The notes under the pieces: model-generated | What the model was told of the DNA's origin: nothing | Database searches by the model: none | Seen by the model: only the letters and a program-made list of their open reading frames with translations | DNA from: Hetaerina americana | Taxonomy: Eukaryota > Arthropoda > Insecta > Odonata > Calopterygidae | Direction of reading: 5' to 3' | Length of the DNA stretch: 64,000 bases | Assembly (NCBI GenBank): GCA_022747635.1 | Contig: JAKTNV010000005.1 | Span: 86,287,969-86,351,968, forward strand | Shown: piece after piece, positions 22,237 through 35,900 of the stretch | How positions within the stretch are numbered: the stretch's first letter is position 1 | How the letters are laid out: each line of letters begins with the position of its first letter | Position numbers and translations under genes: made by a program

Positions 22237-25200
22237 GTAAGTAATTTTTTAAAGTCAAGTAAAAATGTTTGCTGAAACGTTAGATGTGCACAATTGAAGT
22301 AGTTGGCATTGAAAGAACATTTATTTTATAATAAATTTATCTTGAATTGTCTCTGTGTCCTTACGTTAGCTGAAGCTGTGAAGTTACAGCAGCATTTGAC
22401 ATTATTAAAGGAGGAATATGTGAAACTTCAATCCTATTGCAATGAATTAGAGAAGAAATATGCCTTAGCATCCGCATCTGGAGGAAATTCCGATGGAAAT
22501 AGCTTTGTATCTAAGTTAGTGCGAGTGGTGGCTGACTTGTTTGACAAAGAACAATACAGGTAAGATATTTACATTTGTCTATCTGTCACCTACTAAAGAC
22601 TGGATAAAAATTTAGTTTTCTTTCCAGTGACTTGAAAATAAAACTAAAAGGACGTGAAGTTTTCGGCCACAAGTTTATCCTAGCCTCCAGAAACAGTACA
22701 TGGGGAGTTGGATCTCTGGAGAATGTAGATGCCTTAGGTAAATAATTTTTTCATTTGGCTCCTGTACAAAATTGACAGTAGATCTCGAGATGTAATTCCG
22801 TCCAAAAGTGCCGAAAATTTACAGAGTTAGTACAATGTAAACAAAACGAATGGTGCTGGAAAATATAGTTTAACATTTCATATCCTCTACCCGAATGTGT
22901 AATTTGCCTAGAAACGGGATGAAAAATTGTTTATTCTTGGATTTAAGATGAAATGAAAAATTATTCATTGCCTAGCTACTTGCAAAAATGAGATGAAAGT
23001 GCCTACTGATTGAAATATGGTGATTTTGTATGTTTTGAATGTATTTTGGCATCATGCCTGTTACAAACGAGGTTCTAACAGGTTGAATTAACTGCAATGT
23101 TCACCCCTTTAGTATGCTAGCCAATTTGGTCATTCTGACCAACTGTGTATGTGGGGGTGAAATTGAAATAGGAAGATAAACAGTAATGTGCCACTCTTTA
23201 ACAAAGTTCTGCTCCTGATGTATTGCCCCTTTTTTCCGCCTCCTTCATGGATGTTAATTTACTAATTTGAAGGAGTTGTAAATTAGATGATTCCCTGTTC
23301 AATTTTAATGCCCTAACTCAAGCCATTGAATAAATGTAGAATGTAATTCCATGCTCTTCGATTGCTTAAGATTCCACTATGCTTTTTATTATCAATGAGT
23401 GCAGTAAGCTCATTGTGGTTGAATTTATTTAATTATCTCTGCATTAACTAAGCAATAACAAATATTGAAGTTGGGCTTGTAAAGGGTGATCATGAATAAG
23501 ATTTTATGGAAATATTAATAATTTAATATCATGGGTCAGTTTGCCCATGCTATTGATGGTATAGGTGTTATTTTTTCTTTAGGTTTAACAAAACATTAAC
23601 AGTGTAATAACATGTAATGTTGGTTACTCCCTTGCGTGGCTGAAACAACTTATAAAACGTCAAATTGACTCGTACATCTTAGTATCATTGAGACACTGTG
23701 GTGAAAAAGTGTATTTTAAGTTTAAAAGCAATGTGTTCCAAAAATATTTAATCTGAAAAGCAGTCATCACTGACAGATAATTGAAGCATAAAACAAATCC
23801 TCCATTGTGCCCAACAACTTCATAAGCACCACAGTGAAAATTGATTTACGGAAATTCAAGTTAATCTCTATCCTTATTACAAAATCTGTTAGTTTATTTG
23901 AAAATGGTTAAGCAGTTAATGGAAGTTTATCTTATGTTGTCAGTTTGTATTTGAGTCCTTGCTATTCTCTTCTATTAATGAGCGCATGGTATGAGAGCAT
24001 GCCATGCTCATTAATATTTATTGCAATCAGCTTATGTGCATAAAATAAAAAAAATCTAAATTTCAATTACAAAATCTTTGCCTTATTACTCAAAGGATGA
24101 GTTTAAAACAAGTTTAAGGTCAGTAATCACCCCATAACAGAGAGAGAGAGAGTTGTGAACTTGTAGAGGCAATACAAAGAGTTTGATTTGGCCAAGCGTC
24201 CACCCAAGTTCATGTGTGTTATTATTATTACTCTTTATTTGCCCAGAGATCACAATACAAAAATACCAGTTGGGTGGTGTATGTACATGATATAAGGCGC
24301 GTCAAAGAGGAGCAAAGACACAGGCTCAATTAAGATACATAAAAGAAATGATGATCATAGTTACATAAATGTTTGGCACAAACCCATGAACATTGGCTGT
24401 AACATGCACATATCAAATTCAGAAAAATCATTGATCACCAACATGAATCAGACCATGACCATTGCTAGAAACTAAAATTATGAACTTACTGGCCGGGAAT
24501 ATTGTTGAGATATTCGTCAACCGAGTAGAATATATTGTGCTGTAGATGTCTTTTTAATTGATGCCTGAATGCAGCAGTTCCCTTTGTATCCTTGATACTT
24601 TTGGGTAGTTTGTTATATAATCTGATGCCCATTTCATTGGGTCCTAATTTCAAAGCTTTAGTTCTTATATTCCCATAATGAATGTCATTCCTTCCTCTGG
24701 TGTAATGACGATGATGGGCAGAGTTAAGAGAATAGTTGACAATGTTATCCTTGCCAATGAAACAATTGTTTGTAATCGATCAGATTTAGATTGGTTGCAT
24801 AATGATTTAACAATTTTGGGCGAATGAATAGCTATTCTAGTAAATCCTGCCGATATAATTAGTAAATAGTGAAACCTTACAGTGAGGAAGTCTTTGATGA
24901 TTAATGGGTCTTTACGAGATATCACTTCTAATTATGATTTTTCTGAATTTTAAGATTTCATTTGAAGTGCTCATTTACTCATCCTTTGTCCCATGCTCTT
25001 AATAGAAGAGAAGATAACCTAATTTTAGAAATGAAAGATAATGATTTATTGAAATGAATTAATATTCCATTGTCTCTTGGGTGAAAGACTGGACTGATCT
25101 GAAGGTGGATGTAGGTCTGAGACTAATTGAGTGGGTTTATACGGACAAGATTGTGTTCGGTGAGGGTGAAGATTTCACTTTGGACCTCATGAAAGCAGCC

Positions 25201-28200
25201 AGTAAATTCAAACTCCTGGATCTTGTGTCCAAGTAAGCTGAATTATTCTGTACCACTTAATTTTGATAGTTAACAATTTTATTGTGTGTTTTCAATGATG
25301 AAACCTGAGTAGTGGTTAAAAATTTAGTACTTTTGATCAATTTATAAGTGAAAATGCCAAATGCAACTTGAATTTGTATTCTCCAATAAAAGCCAAGAAC
25401 CTTGATTGACTTTGCGTAAAAGTAATAAAAAGTTTATGTGTAAATATTTTCCCATCAAATCCAAGAGCCATTAAATATTGTACAAAATAATTGTTTTGCT
25501 TTTGATCGAGCTTTTGAAAGAGGGGAAATTTAATTGAGCTGTGCCAAGTTGTTTGTGGCAGTATTTGAGAACATAATGTTTGTTATATTTGTATTTTTTT
25601 ATTGTACTAAGCTTGTGTATTTATTTTCGTAGGGATGATTGGGTGACAGTGATGAAGCTTGTGCTTAACTCTATGTTTCATTCAATTTCTGTTACAGGTG
25701 CGAAGCAGCTTTGATGACCTCGGTTGGCGTACACAATTGTGTGAAGTTTTATAGTGTTGCTGATGAAATTGGAGCCAACACACTGAAGGATCATTGCTCC
25801 GGACTCATTTCTGCTCACTGGGTAGTTCTTTTTTGCATTTTAACATCCCCTTTTTGTTTTCTCCTTCATTGTTTTTTGGTGAAGTCCAATCAAAAGTTAC
25901 CTTAAGGGCACGACTAAATGTGGAATTTATTGACACTAGATAATTTGTAGAACAATTATGAATTTTTGTTGCCAAACCTTGTCATCTGAGCTAATCTTGC
26001 TAGTTGGTCTAAGTGTACGAGGGTGGCTTAACAAGTCTCTGCAAAAATGAAAAATACTTAATGTTTATTGGATAAGTTATTTTTATTTTTCAACAGTCAA
26101 CTTTTAGGCCCATGCATATTGTCCAATGATGCTACAGTTTGCTAATCCCTTGCCGGACCCGGCTGTGGCGGGGTAACGTCCTCGCCTACCAACCCAGAGG
26201 TTGTGGGTTCGATTCCCACCTAGGTGGCTTATCCTCCATATAGGGCTTGGTTTTATGTCATTGTCTTCAAGTAATATCTGTAAAGTAAGGGTTAGGTGGA
26301 AGAAGGGACTATAAGTCTCAACCTTACCCAATTAAGTCGATAAATTAATAAATATAATGCAATTGTTCAGACTCTGAAAAATAGGCATTTGTTTTCACAG
26401 TCATATCCTCGTTTGAATAGAATTTCTTGCCCACCAGCTGTTTTCTTCACGTTGGAGAATGGGCAGTTATCTTGAATAAAGCTAATCTGTAGAATAGGGG
26501 GGATGAGGACTGAGTTTGAATCATTAATACATCAATTTTGTAGCCACAACTGCAAAGAAGTGAGTTCGTGCATTGTCATGATGGATGTGGACAATTTTTG
26601 TGGACCAATTGTGGATGTTTTTACTGCAGCTCTATTTTTCAATGGTCTAGTATCAGGGTATGGTATCCTCCTGTAATAGTGGGACACTTTTCCCAAATAG
26701 TCAATGAAGATTTTCATATTCCTTGCGAATCCCACAAATATAGTTGCCATAACTTTCCTAGGTGAAGGAATGGTCTTCACTTTCTTTGTTGAATACTCCC
26801 AGCTAGCAACTCATTACTTTGAAGTGTTCCTTGGTTTCAGGCTTGTAATGTTGTATCTGTGTTTCATCCGCAGTGATGAAATGACTCCTGAAGCCATGCA
26901 GATTTCACTGAAACAGCTGCAATCTGACTTTGGTACATGGCATACAATTTCATTTTTGGCCAAATGTGGGCATTTGTGACAACCATCTTGCAGAAAGCTT
27001 TCTCCTCTCCAGCAATGAAGCAAAATATTGTGTGACCATTCATTCTAGATTCCTAGAGCATTATCAATGTCACTCTTTCATTGTCTTATCCCCATCGCTA
27101 CATCATGGATTTTATCAATGCTTTCTGGAGTAGGGACCTCATCTGGGTGTGTGGAACATCCAGTGTCACTTGATCTCATTGTTGACTCGACAATATTTTA
27201 AACCAATAAGAAACCATTCTAATCAATTGAGAAGATTCACGTTACTGTTTATCAAGTTTATCTTTAGTCTCCTTAGGTGATTTTCATCTAGTAAAATAAT
27301 GTTTGATCAACTCATGAGATTCTCTCTCATGCATTTTTTGGAAATTACTCTACTTGCTTGATTCAAACACCAAACGCAGAATAACTGACTGATCTGGCTG
27401 AAAGTTAGTTTGTATCTTCTGAGAGGTGCCACTCACTGAATATTACATTAACACACATCAGTGGTCCAATCTCTCTGACTTTGAATGGACTTTTCAAACC
27501 AATCTTGTAATCTGGTAGTGTTAAATCTGGATTTCCTTTGGCATTACATTGTCATTTCAGAAATTGGAAATCAAAGTCAATATTTGTTTCAAACCAAAAA
27601 TGCAATTTCAGTAGGCTTATTGTAGTGTTTGTGGGGAAAAATATTCGTCACTTAATTCTTTCACGCATTTGCTAGACGTAAAACATGCCTCAGGGCTAAG
27701 GTCACTGTCTTGAGCTTTGAGATGGGGTTGTTTTATGTTATCACCTTCCTTTAGACCTATCACTGTCCAAGTTCAGATCTCATTATTCAAACTCTCTAGG
27801 CACACGTACTATATTCAGTGGTTTTTATAAATTTAATTCATGACATGGCAGCAATTGCATTGTTTCCTCAGGACTTTCGGATCAATGATAATGCTGAACT
27901 TGTTTATAAATGGAGTACATCTTTTCCAAATACATGTTGATGTATCTGCTTTTTCTTGCTTGCTTCATGGTTAGGTTAGCTTATTTCACTGAGGATAAAA
28001 ATAGAAATAATATCGTTCCATTTTAAATTTGTGGAATGTCCATTCTTGATGGTCGTTCTACTCGCTTGAGTTTAGAGTATTTTGCCAAATGTAAGATGAA
28101 TGAAAAGCAATTATAGTGGTGTTACTTTGCAAAGAACTCGCCTTAATATGGAGGAAGTTGTAAGATAAATACTTAGTGTTTTCATTTCACCCACTGTTAT

Positions 28201-29927
28201 AGTTGAATCAATAGGGTAGACCATCCAAATCATAGGATTGTGTAAGGGGCTGACCAGAGAAAGGAATTGCAATCTATTGGAGATATCTGAGGAGGAAGAG
28301 AGGACTATTCACCCTTGTCCTTCCTTCCTTCATACTTCCTTTTATTTCACCTTCTATTATATCCTTCAATAAGCAGTTTCTTCGTAGTCTTTGGCCTCTC
28401 CACCTCATCAGCTTAATTAACAGATGGAAAATTAATTGGATAGTGAATTAGATGTATTATATATTTGCCAATTATGCCATTCTTGAAATTGTAGAGGAAA
28501 TGTGAATAGCCGTACAATTTCCATCAGTAGTAAAATGTCTGCCTCCATTAAGCACTTAGTATTGAATTAAAATTTTGATTTTGAAAGAAAAATTGGGTGA
28601 TGTGATTCGACAGTCAAAATAGTACTCTCGTGCCATTTTCTGTGAAATGCCATGTACTACATGAATTATTTTTCCCTGAATCCCTTTGTGATAAATTGGT
28701 TATTATATAGATGTAGCTGATTGAGAATGGTGCTAAATTTGAAAAAGTACTTTTGATTCAATTTTTAAATTATTCATTGATGTAGAATCCTATAATAGTC
28801 ACCTCATTGGAAATTAATAGGTGAAGGCAGTGTTCATTTCATTTAGTACTAAACCTAACGCTAGGTGAATTTCACACATCAGGGTATGGGGGTTCAGTTC
28901 CTTCTCCTGTGCCATCTATGGTTTCCCAGGAAGATCTGTTGTTACACAAAAATCACACAACTTGGGTGAAGCTGAGTGTGCCCAGAGGCATCTCAGGGAA
29001 TTAAACCTGGGTTCCGTGGTCATTAGTCCAATGCTCGACGCCCTGGACTACCACATCCCTCACACCCTTTTGTGTACCCATCTCAGTGAAATTGTTCTTT
29101 TGAGGATTAGTGTGTCCAAAGTCACTGGCAATTGAACATTCATCCCCTGGTCAGTAGCTTAGTCCCCAAGTCACTGGACTCCCATGCCCCCTTTCACTCT
29201 ATACAATCCCTTAAATGTCTTTCTTTCTCTCAATGAAACTATTACTTGGTGTTGGCCTTGGTGTCTTAATTCCCAACATGAAGATAAAAGTTGAACCCTA
29301 AGAATGGGGAAAGGACGATTTTGTAATGGAAGATGCAGGGTTTTAAAAATTATATGATAATTTACTGAAATGCTGATTCTGTGGTGTAAAATTTAGACAA
29401 TTTTTGTGTTTTGAAATTGGTTTTGCTGTCCATTATTGCAGTTTTATTAGAAATTGAGTTTGTGAAAATCAGTTGGAGCCAAGAGGTCAATTTTTAGTCT
29501 TTCTATTTAATTTTTAGAAATTTTAGTTGTTTTACATTTAGGATATCTCATGCTTAGTTCATTTATGATCCCTGACTATTGGTCAGTTTATGCATCCCCT
29601 TAGTATGGTCTTGGCCAAAAAATAATGCTTTCCCAAGTAAATGAATGTGTGTCTGAATTAGTGAGCTCAGAATGTGTGGCCATTAAGAGCCACTCCTAAA
29701 TGGAAAAATATTTTAATTCTACTATCACTCTTTGTGTACGGTGAATGCGGCTGACAAATATTTTCATTACTTTTCAGGATGATTTTACGAGCAAGGATTT
29801 CGCTCACATGTCTGCACCCCTTCTGTTTGGCATGTTCCGAGCCAAGACCAAGCACCCCCTTCACTCAGCCATTCGCCTTCAACGAGAGGATGTGGTTTTC
29901 CTCTACTTGGTGGAGAGGAGCTCGGAG
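22218..29927 (+). CDS. ANKFY1: ANKFY1 / Rabankyrin-5 homologue, N-terminal six exons (partial)
   Basis: Exons 22218-22236, 22370-22559, 22628-22737, 25088-25232, 25698-25821 and 29778-29927 join in phase to 246 codons. Order of parts: a short N-terminus (MAHPVNT); a coiled coil of residues about 8-35 (KLQQHLTLLKEEYVKL); a BTB domain from about residue 70 (SDLKIKLKGREVFGHKFILA through IEWVYTDKI); a BTB C-terminal helical stretch; then the linker ending PLHSAIRLQREDVVFLYLVE, which opens the ankyrin array. ANKFY1 is a Rab5 effector with BTB, about 20 ankyrin repeats and a C-terminal FYVE finger, and acts in macropinocytosis and endosomal trafficking. The family is about 1,170 residues, so roughly 80% is missing; no later exon was found to 64,000. 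The start is the first ATG after an in-frame TAG at 22170. Confidence 0.9.
22370..22559 (+). CDS. ANKFY1: ANKFY1-like exon 2 (coiled coil)
   Basis: Acceptor TTACGTTAG, donor GTAAGA. Encodes the leucine-rich coiled coil and the FVSKLVRVVADLFDKEQY segment that precedes the BTB domain in vertebrate ANKFY1. It ends in phase 2. Confidence 0.9.
22628..22737 (+). CDS. ANKFY1: ANKFY1-like exon 3 (BTB start)
   Basis: Acceptor CTTTCCAG, donor GTAAAT. Encodes SDLKIKLKGREVFGHKFILA, the first strand and helix of the BTB fold, then the variable WGVGSLENVDALG. It ends in phase 1. Confidence 0.9.
23974..24015. repeat. Small intronic inverted repeat
   Basis: ATTAATGAGCGCATGG and CCATGCTCATTAAT form an imperfect 14-16 bp stem with a short loop in intron 3 of the ANKFY1-like gene. 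No function is implied. Confidence 0.5.
24222..24830 (-). mobile_element. Intronic non-LTR retrotransposon 3' end
   Basis: The minus strand reads HYTRGRNDIHYGNIRTKALK, then IRLYNKLPKSIKDTKGTAAF, then FYSVDEYLNN before the stop. This is the classic C-terminus of Jockey/CR1-like reverse-transcriptase ORFs. About 270 bp of 3' UTR follow, ending in an ATT-type trinucleotide tail at 24220-24231 (AAT on the minus strand). It sits antisense in intron 3 of the ANKFY1-like gene. Confidence 0.8.
25088..25232 (+). CDS. ANKFY1: ANKFY1-like exon 4 (BTB end)
   Basis: Acceptor GGTGAAAG with a weak pyrimidine tract, donor GTAAGC. Encodes the BTB alpha-helices (LRLIEWVYTDKIVF) and the KAASKFKLLDLVSK helix. 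Phase fits both neighbours exactly, which outweighs the weak acceptor. Confidence 0.85.
25698..25821 (+). CDS. ANKFY1: ANKFY1-like exon 5
   Basis: Acceptor CTGTTACAG, donor GTAGTT. Encodes CEAALMTSVGVHNCVKFYSV and ends SGLISAHW, matching the post-BTB (BACK-like) helices of the family. Phase 0 at its end. Confidence 0.9.
26019..27300 (-). mobile_element. Degenerate mariner transposon in intron 5, split by a SINE
   Basis: The left end shows a TA followed by CGAGGGTGGCTTAACAAGTC, a mariner-type TIR. The minus strand carries decayed transposase pieces: HPDEVPTPESIDKIHDV near 27150; KVMATIFVGFARN and FIDYLGKVSHYYRR near 26700; GPQKLSTSIMTMHEL near 26600. Many stops and frameshifts. A family B SINE lies inside it at 26151-26358. 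The right terminus was not found, so the end is approximate. Confidence 0.75.
26151..26358 (+). repeat. tRNA-derived SINE, family B, copy 1
   Basis: tRNA-like head with A box (TGGCGGGGTAACG) and B box (GGTTCGATTCCC), then a body with GGTGGAAGAAGGGACTATAA and an AATAAAT-type tail. A related copy with the same CTCGCCTACCAACCCA block is at 36163. It inserted into an older mariner, so it is the younger of the two. Confidence 0.85.
28866..29060 (-). repeat. tRNA-derived SINE, family C, copy 1
   Basis: The minus strand begins GGGATGTGGTAGTCCAGGG (A-box region) and has GGTTTAATTCCC as a B box. Its 3' part (GTGAATTTCACACATCAGGG on the plus strand) recurs at 33125. It lies in intron 5. Confidence 0.7.
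29068..29200 (-). repeat. SINE family C, copy 2 (partial, diverged)
   Basis: The plus strand shows CCCCTGGTCAGTAGCTTAGT followed by CACTGGACTCCCATGCCCC, matching the head of the family C elements at 28866 and 33119. Heavily mutated and adjacent to copy 1. Confidence 0.5.
29778..29927 (+). CDS. ANKFY1: ANKFY1-like exon 6
   Basis: Acceptor TTACTTTTCAG, donor GTAAGT, exactly 50 codons. Encodes DDFTSKDFAHMSAPLLFGMF and HPLHSAIRLQREDVVFLYLV, the last conserved block before the ankyrin repeats. The next exon should start with the first full repeats and was not recognised. Confidence 0.92.
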
Positions 29928-32900
29928 GTAAGTTTTAATGCCCTTCTGCATCAAGTCTTCTCTTTTCACATCAGAGATCTGTAGAGGAGTAACATTTTGA
30001 AGACCAAACACCATTTCTGATTTAGTGCAATCAAGAATGACACATATTTTACAGAAATAAATTAAGAAATTTGTAATTTTTTCTTTCAATTGATTGAGGG
30101 GTGATGAATTAAAACATCCAATGCGACTTTAATTCGTAGCCTTAGAAATTCCCTCATGGTTATCTTCCATACACTCTTGGGCTTCTTTCTCGATGTCTTT
30201 TACAATGGGTTCATTAGAAAATTATTCACAGGAATCAAGCAATTGTAAGGTAATGATTATGTAAAAAGGAAAGCTTAATGCACCATTTCATTGCTATAAT
30301 CAAGATAAACCTGAAGGATGAAAAGCCTTATCTCAGATAAATTCAGCAATTGCAATTAATTTTTTCAGTAAACATTGTCTAAATAGTGTGTATTTTGTAA
30401 CAAGGGATCATGTGAATACACAAACAAACCTCATGCTATGAAAGAAGGTACTTTGCTTTTCCACGCTCTATGTGGGAAAGCCAACTGTCTCTTTTCATCA
30501 TGAAGGATTTACTCCATATTATATCTGAAACTGTCTTTTACATCACGTTGGTGAAAAATTAGATGCTTGAACTATAAAGTTTGAAGGAAACCCTGCTTGT
30601 GAATAATATACCTAGTCTCCAAATCTAGAGTCATTAGAGCATCCTGTATTTATAAAGGAAAGGTTAATGAACAGTATGGTTTAATACATCCCAAGATTCC
30701 CACATCCCATGCCCAATGGACAGCATATGCATCTTGTTTTGATGAAAATCACATTATTGAACGAAAATTCCTAGTTAAGTTCCATGTTTGTGTTATTGTC
30801 ATATTCGGTGGTAATCAGTCTGAAGTGTGGTTTGCTGTAGCATTTAGTCTTACTCTCTTCTTGGCTAGTGTCGTCACATCTTAATGACTCCTTAGCTTTA
30901 TACTTTTTATCATCAAATTGATGTGGTCTATTTTGACCTTAGCCGTTACATAGTTCTTCCTCGTTCATTTCTCCTTCTGTTATTCTTATCAAGAGGATGC
31001 CTTACAAAGTTTTCTTCATTTATTATTCATGTAATACTTTTGTTAATGTAGAGTGCACCATGGCCTGTGCTTTCGTTGGTAGCAGTCTATTGACCTTAGG
31101 GAGATTTGCTGAGGATCCTTAAAAATAATTACAAAATGTCGTGGCCTTATAATAATCAAGCCCTTCAGCATGAAAACAGGGCATTTGTCTACCTGGAAAA
31201 CTCTGAGCAAATTACTCGACTGGAAAACTCGGAGAATTTGTGGGTGTGGGAAAAATAGGTATTTGACAAATTTTACTAAATGTTGGTCCCCCTACATTTC
31301 ATTTTGAAATGTGTTTGAGAGACACTACTGATTCATGCCTATGTTATCACCCTGTTCTTCTTATCCTTTGCCGTACTTGACACTCCGTTGAGAGATGTTG
31401 GTTTGAGTTTCACAAATTAGGACAGCTGTTCATGCCCTGCATGAAGATAAAGTGCTTACACATTTTGCTCTTTAAAAATTTTTTATGCTCCAACAGTGTC
31501 ATTTTTACTATAAGAGGAAATACTTCTTATTGTTTCTCAGGTTTCTGGTTGATTGAAGGTAATGATAAACTTTGAATGTGACAGAAATGATACTTACATT
31601 GCCACTGTTGGCATTCTCGTTTGGGTTTAAGATTTTCGTGAAACTGTACATCACTGTTTTTTTTTTTTTAAAGTTTTGGTGTCAGTTTCCTGGAAATCTA
31701 TATTCCTCTGTAAGGGAGGGTTCCCAGGCAATTACATGAGTTAAGTGGAGAATTTCTGGTCAGGATGGGGTGCTGAAGTGATATTCTTCGTGGGTTCATC
31801 TATACTACCAGCATTCAGCAGGAAATCATGTTATTGACCTGATATCACAATAAGACTTCTGTTTCTCATGATTTCCGACATGTGCAGTCAATGGTTATTA
31901 CTGCATAGTAATCTTTTCCCAAAAATACAATTATTTTGGGAATGCCCTAGAAAAATGGAAATTTTTATACCCTGAAAGATACCTAATTTTTTGGTTGTTG
32001 ATAGGCTGACATTCTATAAAAAATCTTTTGCGTTATGGTAAAGCATTTTTCAGGTCCACATTATTTTCTTCTCCTGTCATGACATCCAAAGTGTGTGCAT
32101 GGCTTTATTCTTGCAAAACTTTCTCCTCGATACCCAAAATTTAAGGAATTTGATTTGGTTTTCAGCAGGGCCGTGGTAATTTTCAAGAGGTAGAAGGAGA
32201 TTTTCTAATAAACAAAATGTAAAATTAATTTTTTCAATAATTATTGCATGGGCACTAGATATATCATTATAAACCTATTTATTTGATGCTAAACCTAAGG
32301 TACACGTCATTTCAATGTTAGTTGGGAGTAACTATAGCAGTTAATGGCTGGAAAACACATTGAATTTATTTAGGTCGATTGAAGTGTGCAGGTGATGTTG
32401 GTGGTATGCCAGAGCTGGAGATGTACTTCCAATTATGTCTCACTAATTCAATATTTTATTGAATACAGTTTTGAAATGGAATGTTTTAACTATGATTTTA
32501 TGTAGCCACTAGACTATTCTTTATATTATTATTCATTAGGTTTTTTGAAAAATTATGACAGTTTTTCTTGCTGGGGTAAACTTTCCCTCCCTATTTTTCT
32601 ATTTGTATGATCTTATAGTAATCAAGTAGTTACTCTCTTGTGGGTTGCAGGAGTTTATTTGCATAATTTTAGTAGGATATTCGGCTCTTATCTACATGCC
32701 GCATACATTCCTTCACAGTTATTAATTTGATATGGAATCAATCTAGTTCAGAATGTCTGTAAATTATGTTTATGATATAAATGGTTGATTATTTGGTTCT
32801 ACTTTGGGTAAAACCCATAACACACCAGCTGAAAGATTAAGTTAAATAGTTTTGAGTTAAAAAAATGGTTTTGGCTGAGCTCAATGCTGACATTGCAAGT

Positions 32901-35900
32901 AGCTTAAACCATAATTATATTAAATACTCTTGCCATATGCTGTACTTAATTTCAGGATTAATTTTACCTTTGGCCTCTCTCATTTTGCTTGTTCTGCATT
33001 CTGTATTCCCAAAAAGGGTATTAGTTCTTTGTCCGCATCTGTTGGGAAATAACCTCCGCAGTAATCAATTTGAAGGTCGGTTTGATAGGTTAGGTTAGAG
33101 ATCACCTTTTTCAAGCCTAACAGCATGTGAAATTCACACATCAGGGTAAGGGGTCCAGTTACTTTCCCTGTGCCACCTGTGGTGTCCTAGGAAGACTTGG
33201 TACCCAAAAAATTACTTGTCTTTTGTGAATCTGTGGGTGCCTAGAGCTTGGGAATGAACTCCAGTCAGTAGCCCACTGCTCCTATCACTGGATTAACATC
33301 TCCCACTTAAAGGGAATAAGCCGTTGAAATAATTATGTGGTTTTAGAGTGTTTGAATTAACCTAGAAGGATATATAAAACATTCTATGATCATGGAGGCT
33401 GAAAGTTATTTGGCATCACTTACTCTTGTGTAACAATCTTGTCAACTATTAAATCTGTTATTTTTATAACGCCTATGATGTTCAAAATGAATGTTTTGAA
33501 ATATTTGATTTTTTCCCCATTGATTGTGCAAAAGCCGTTGACATGCTCAGAAAATAATTTGTTTGTTATTTTACATTCGTTAGAAATTTTTACATGTGTC
33601 AGTGCTTTTGCAATTAGAAGATACTCCTGCCCAGTAATTTGAACAATGAATACTTTTGTGTTTCGGAATCATTTATATACATGCACTTGGTATCCTGCAC
33701 GTTTTGGTGAGAATAAAATATTGCTGGATAATTTCAGTAAATGTTGAAATTACTTAAGTTTTGAAGGTTTGCCTCCGGTGATTCTGAATCTAAGAAGTTG
33801 ACTTAAAATTTGAACAAAATTGATAAAAGTGGAAATATGAAAGTGACAGAAATGACATTCTTAAATAAGAGGAATTTTCTTCATGCAGATCTCTTAATTC
33901 TTTGAGGATGGAGTACTTAGTCAATACTGGTTTTGATGAGAGGGAATGTTTGTATATATTGTGTAATTTTCTCCCATATTATGATTCCCTGATAGGAAGC
34001 TAGAACATGATCATAGTAAGCTTCAGGTTTGATGTGGAATGACAGAGAAAAGATCAGAGGAAGGATTCTAATTGATTCCTTTGACTTTTATCTTTTCCCA
34101 GTTTTAGCAACATCCATTATTAAGCATTTTACACCACAGACCGTTTAAAGAGCTCCCCCGAAAGCAGAAGCAAATGCCTCTTCTCTTGTTTTCTGTGGCA
34201 GGCCCTACTTTGTGGAAGATATTGACGAATAAATACCTTTTGATTTTTTATTTTTCCACTCTACTGTTCTTATAATGTGCATTGCATTTCTACATTATTG
34301 TGTCATGTTCACATACATATGTGTGTACCTGAAGATGATACAGAAATGTCATACATTGTGATTGAAATATTGGGGAAAAGGGCAAACCTAAGTTAATTAT
34401 TCCTCTCATCCCATTTTGTCTTATTTCATCTTGTGTTATACACCAACGTATAGCCGACAGTGAGTGCTGAGAGTGGTGACAGACATAGTTAAAAAAGCAT
34501 TCTTATCAGATGGAACACATCCACTCCACATAGCATTCCAAGTCATGTGATTGGTTCTCTCCTATATGCCTTTGACCCTGCTTACTGATTGGCAGTGGGT
34601 GACACCCTATTGAATAACTTATCGCATTTCTTTAAGTTTAGTTTGGTTCCTTCAGAGAAGACCAGTAGTTAGTGGATGCCCATTTGATCATCTGCCTCCC
34701 ATGCATTGTGTGAATGAGGTGCTTACTCGTACCATAAATCATGACTGGCTATCCAGGTACCTTGCATAAGATACCTTGCCTGGTGGCTTTCATATTGGTG
34801 GTCATCTAATCTGTTTTTTGACAAATGACCTGTACAGCAGCTGACTCTTGATAATGATCCATACATGGGTGGGTTATGGTAGGAACAGCATACAATCTCT
34901 CTTTTGCACATCTTTTTCTAATTGTCTTCCTGTAATGACCTGTTTGATTATTACTTTAGTAATTTTCAATTATTACTAAAATACTGTATTAGTGATCACT
35001 GTAAAAATGAATCTCTCTCATCTCAAGTTACTTTCTCTAACAATTAAAATTCCTTAAACCTTTGGTTTTTTTCACTTCGTAAAACATATCGTAAGCCAAA
35101 CATATATTTAATGGTTGATGATAAGTTCACAAACAATTGACTCAAACAACACTCGAGGCACACATTTCACTTGGTGCATTCATGCATAACAATGATAATA
35201 GAGGACAAGTCATTCATTCTGCTTTCGCCATCCACACATTCATAATAGAGTTTTAGGAGTATCACATTTGATATAATTTAGAAAAGTGTCTTTTATCACT
35301 GATGATTTCTCGATGCTTCTCGACTTCAAGGAGGCACTGTTTCTTCTCAATCACATTACTAGTTGTTACTTCATTAATAAATATCTTCGCCTCTGAAAGA
35401 GAAAAACCAAAATATAATTATAATCCGTCTTTGGTTTTCCATGGAATTGAAATGCCATTTGCTCATTATATTGGGAAATGATAGCAACCAAATTGTTTAA
35501 CATGAGTGCTGCATTTTAGGCATTCTGATGGCTTCAACCAATTTTCACCATTAATTGTTTAAATTTTAAAAACAGGACATACATGCAGACTCTAGTACTT
35601 ACACTCTGGTAGCATTTAAATCTTTGTCTTTGGATCAAACGATCAAAGGCCACTCTGTAGCCCTCTAGGTGTCTTAAATTAGATGTTCATGGTTATAGCT
35701 GCAGCAAAGGCTATTAAGACATATGAGTGATTTGAAAGTACAAATGAAAAGAATATGCAGGTACAGAGAAAACATTTAAATTAGAAAGATGTTGGAGATA
35801 TCACACTAACTCGTGGAATTTTCTTTGTTTAAAAGGTAAAATATTTTCCTCTTGTAAGGGCCACTGTATACATATTTATCTTAGAATTCATAAATTCTGA

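Noticed and set aside
22303..22369. Upstream ATG of the open frame at 22303 as the ANKFY1 start
   Set aside because: This segment reads through an intron. Using the ATG at 22218 with donor GTAAGT and acceptor TTACGTTAG restores phase and removes the unrelated hydrophobic residues.
34325..34375. CTGAAGATGAT...ATTGAAAT as a further hammerhead
   Set aside because: Stem II pairing is poor over a long loop, GAAA is not followed by a plausible stem III and NUH site, and no inverted arms surround it.
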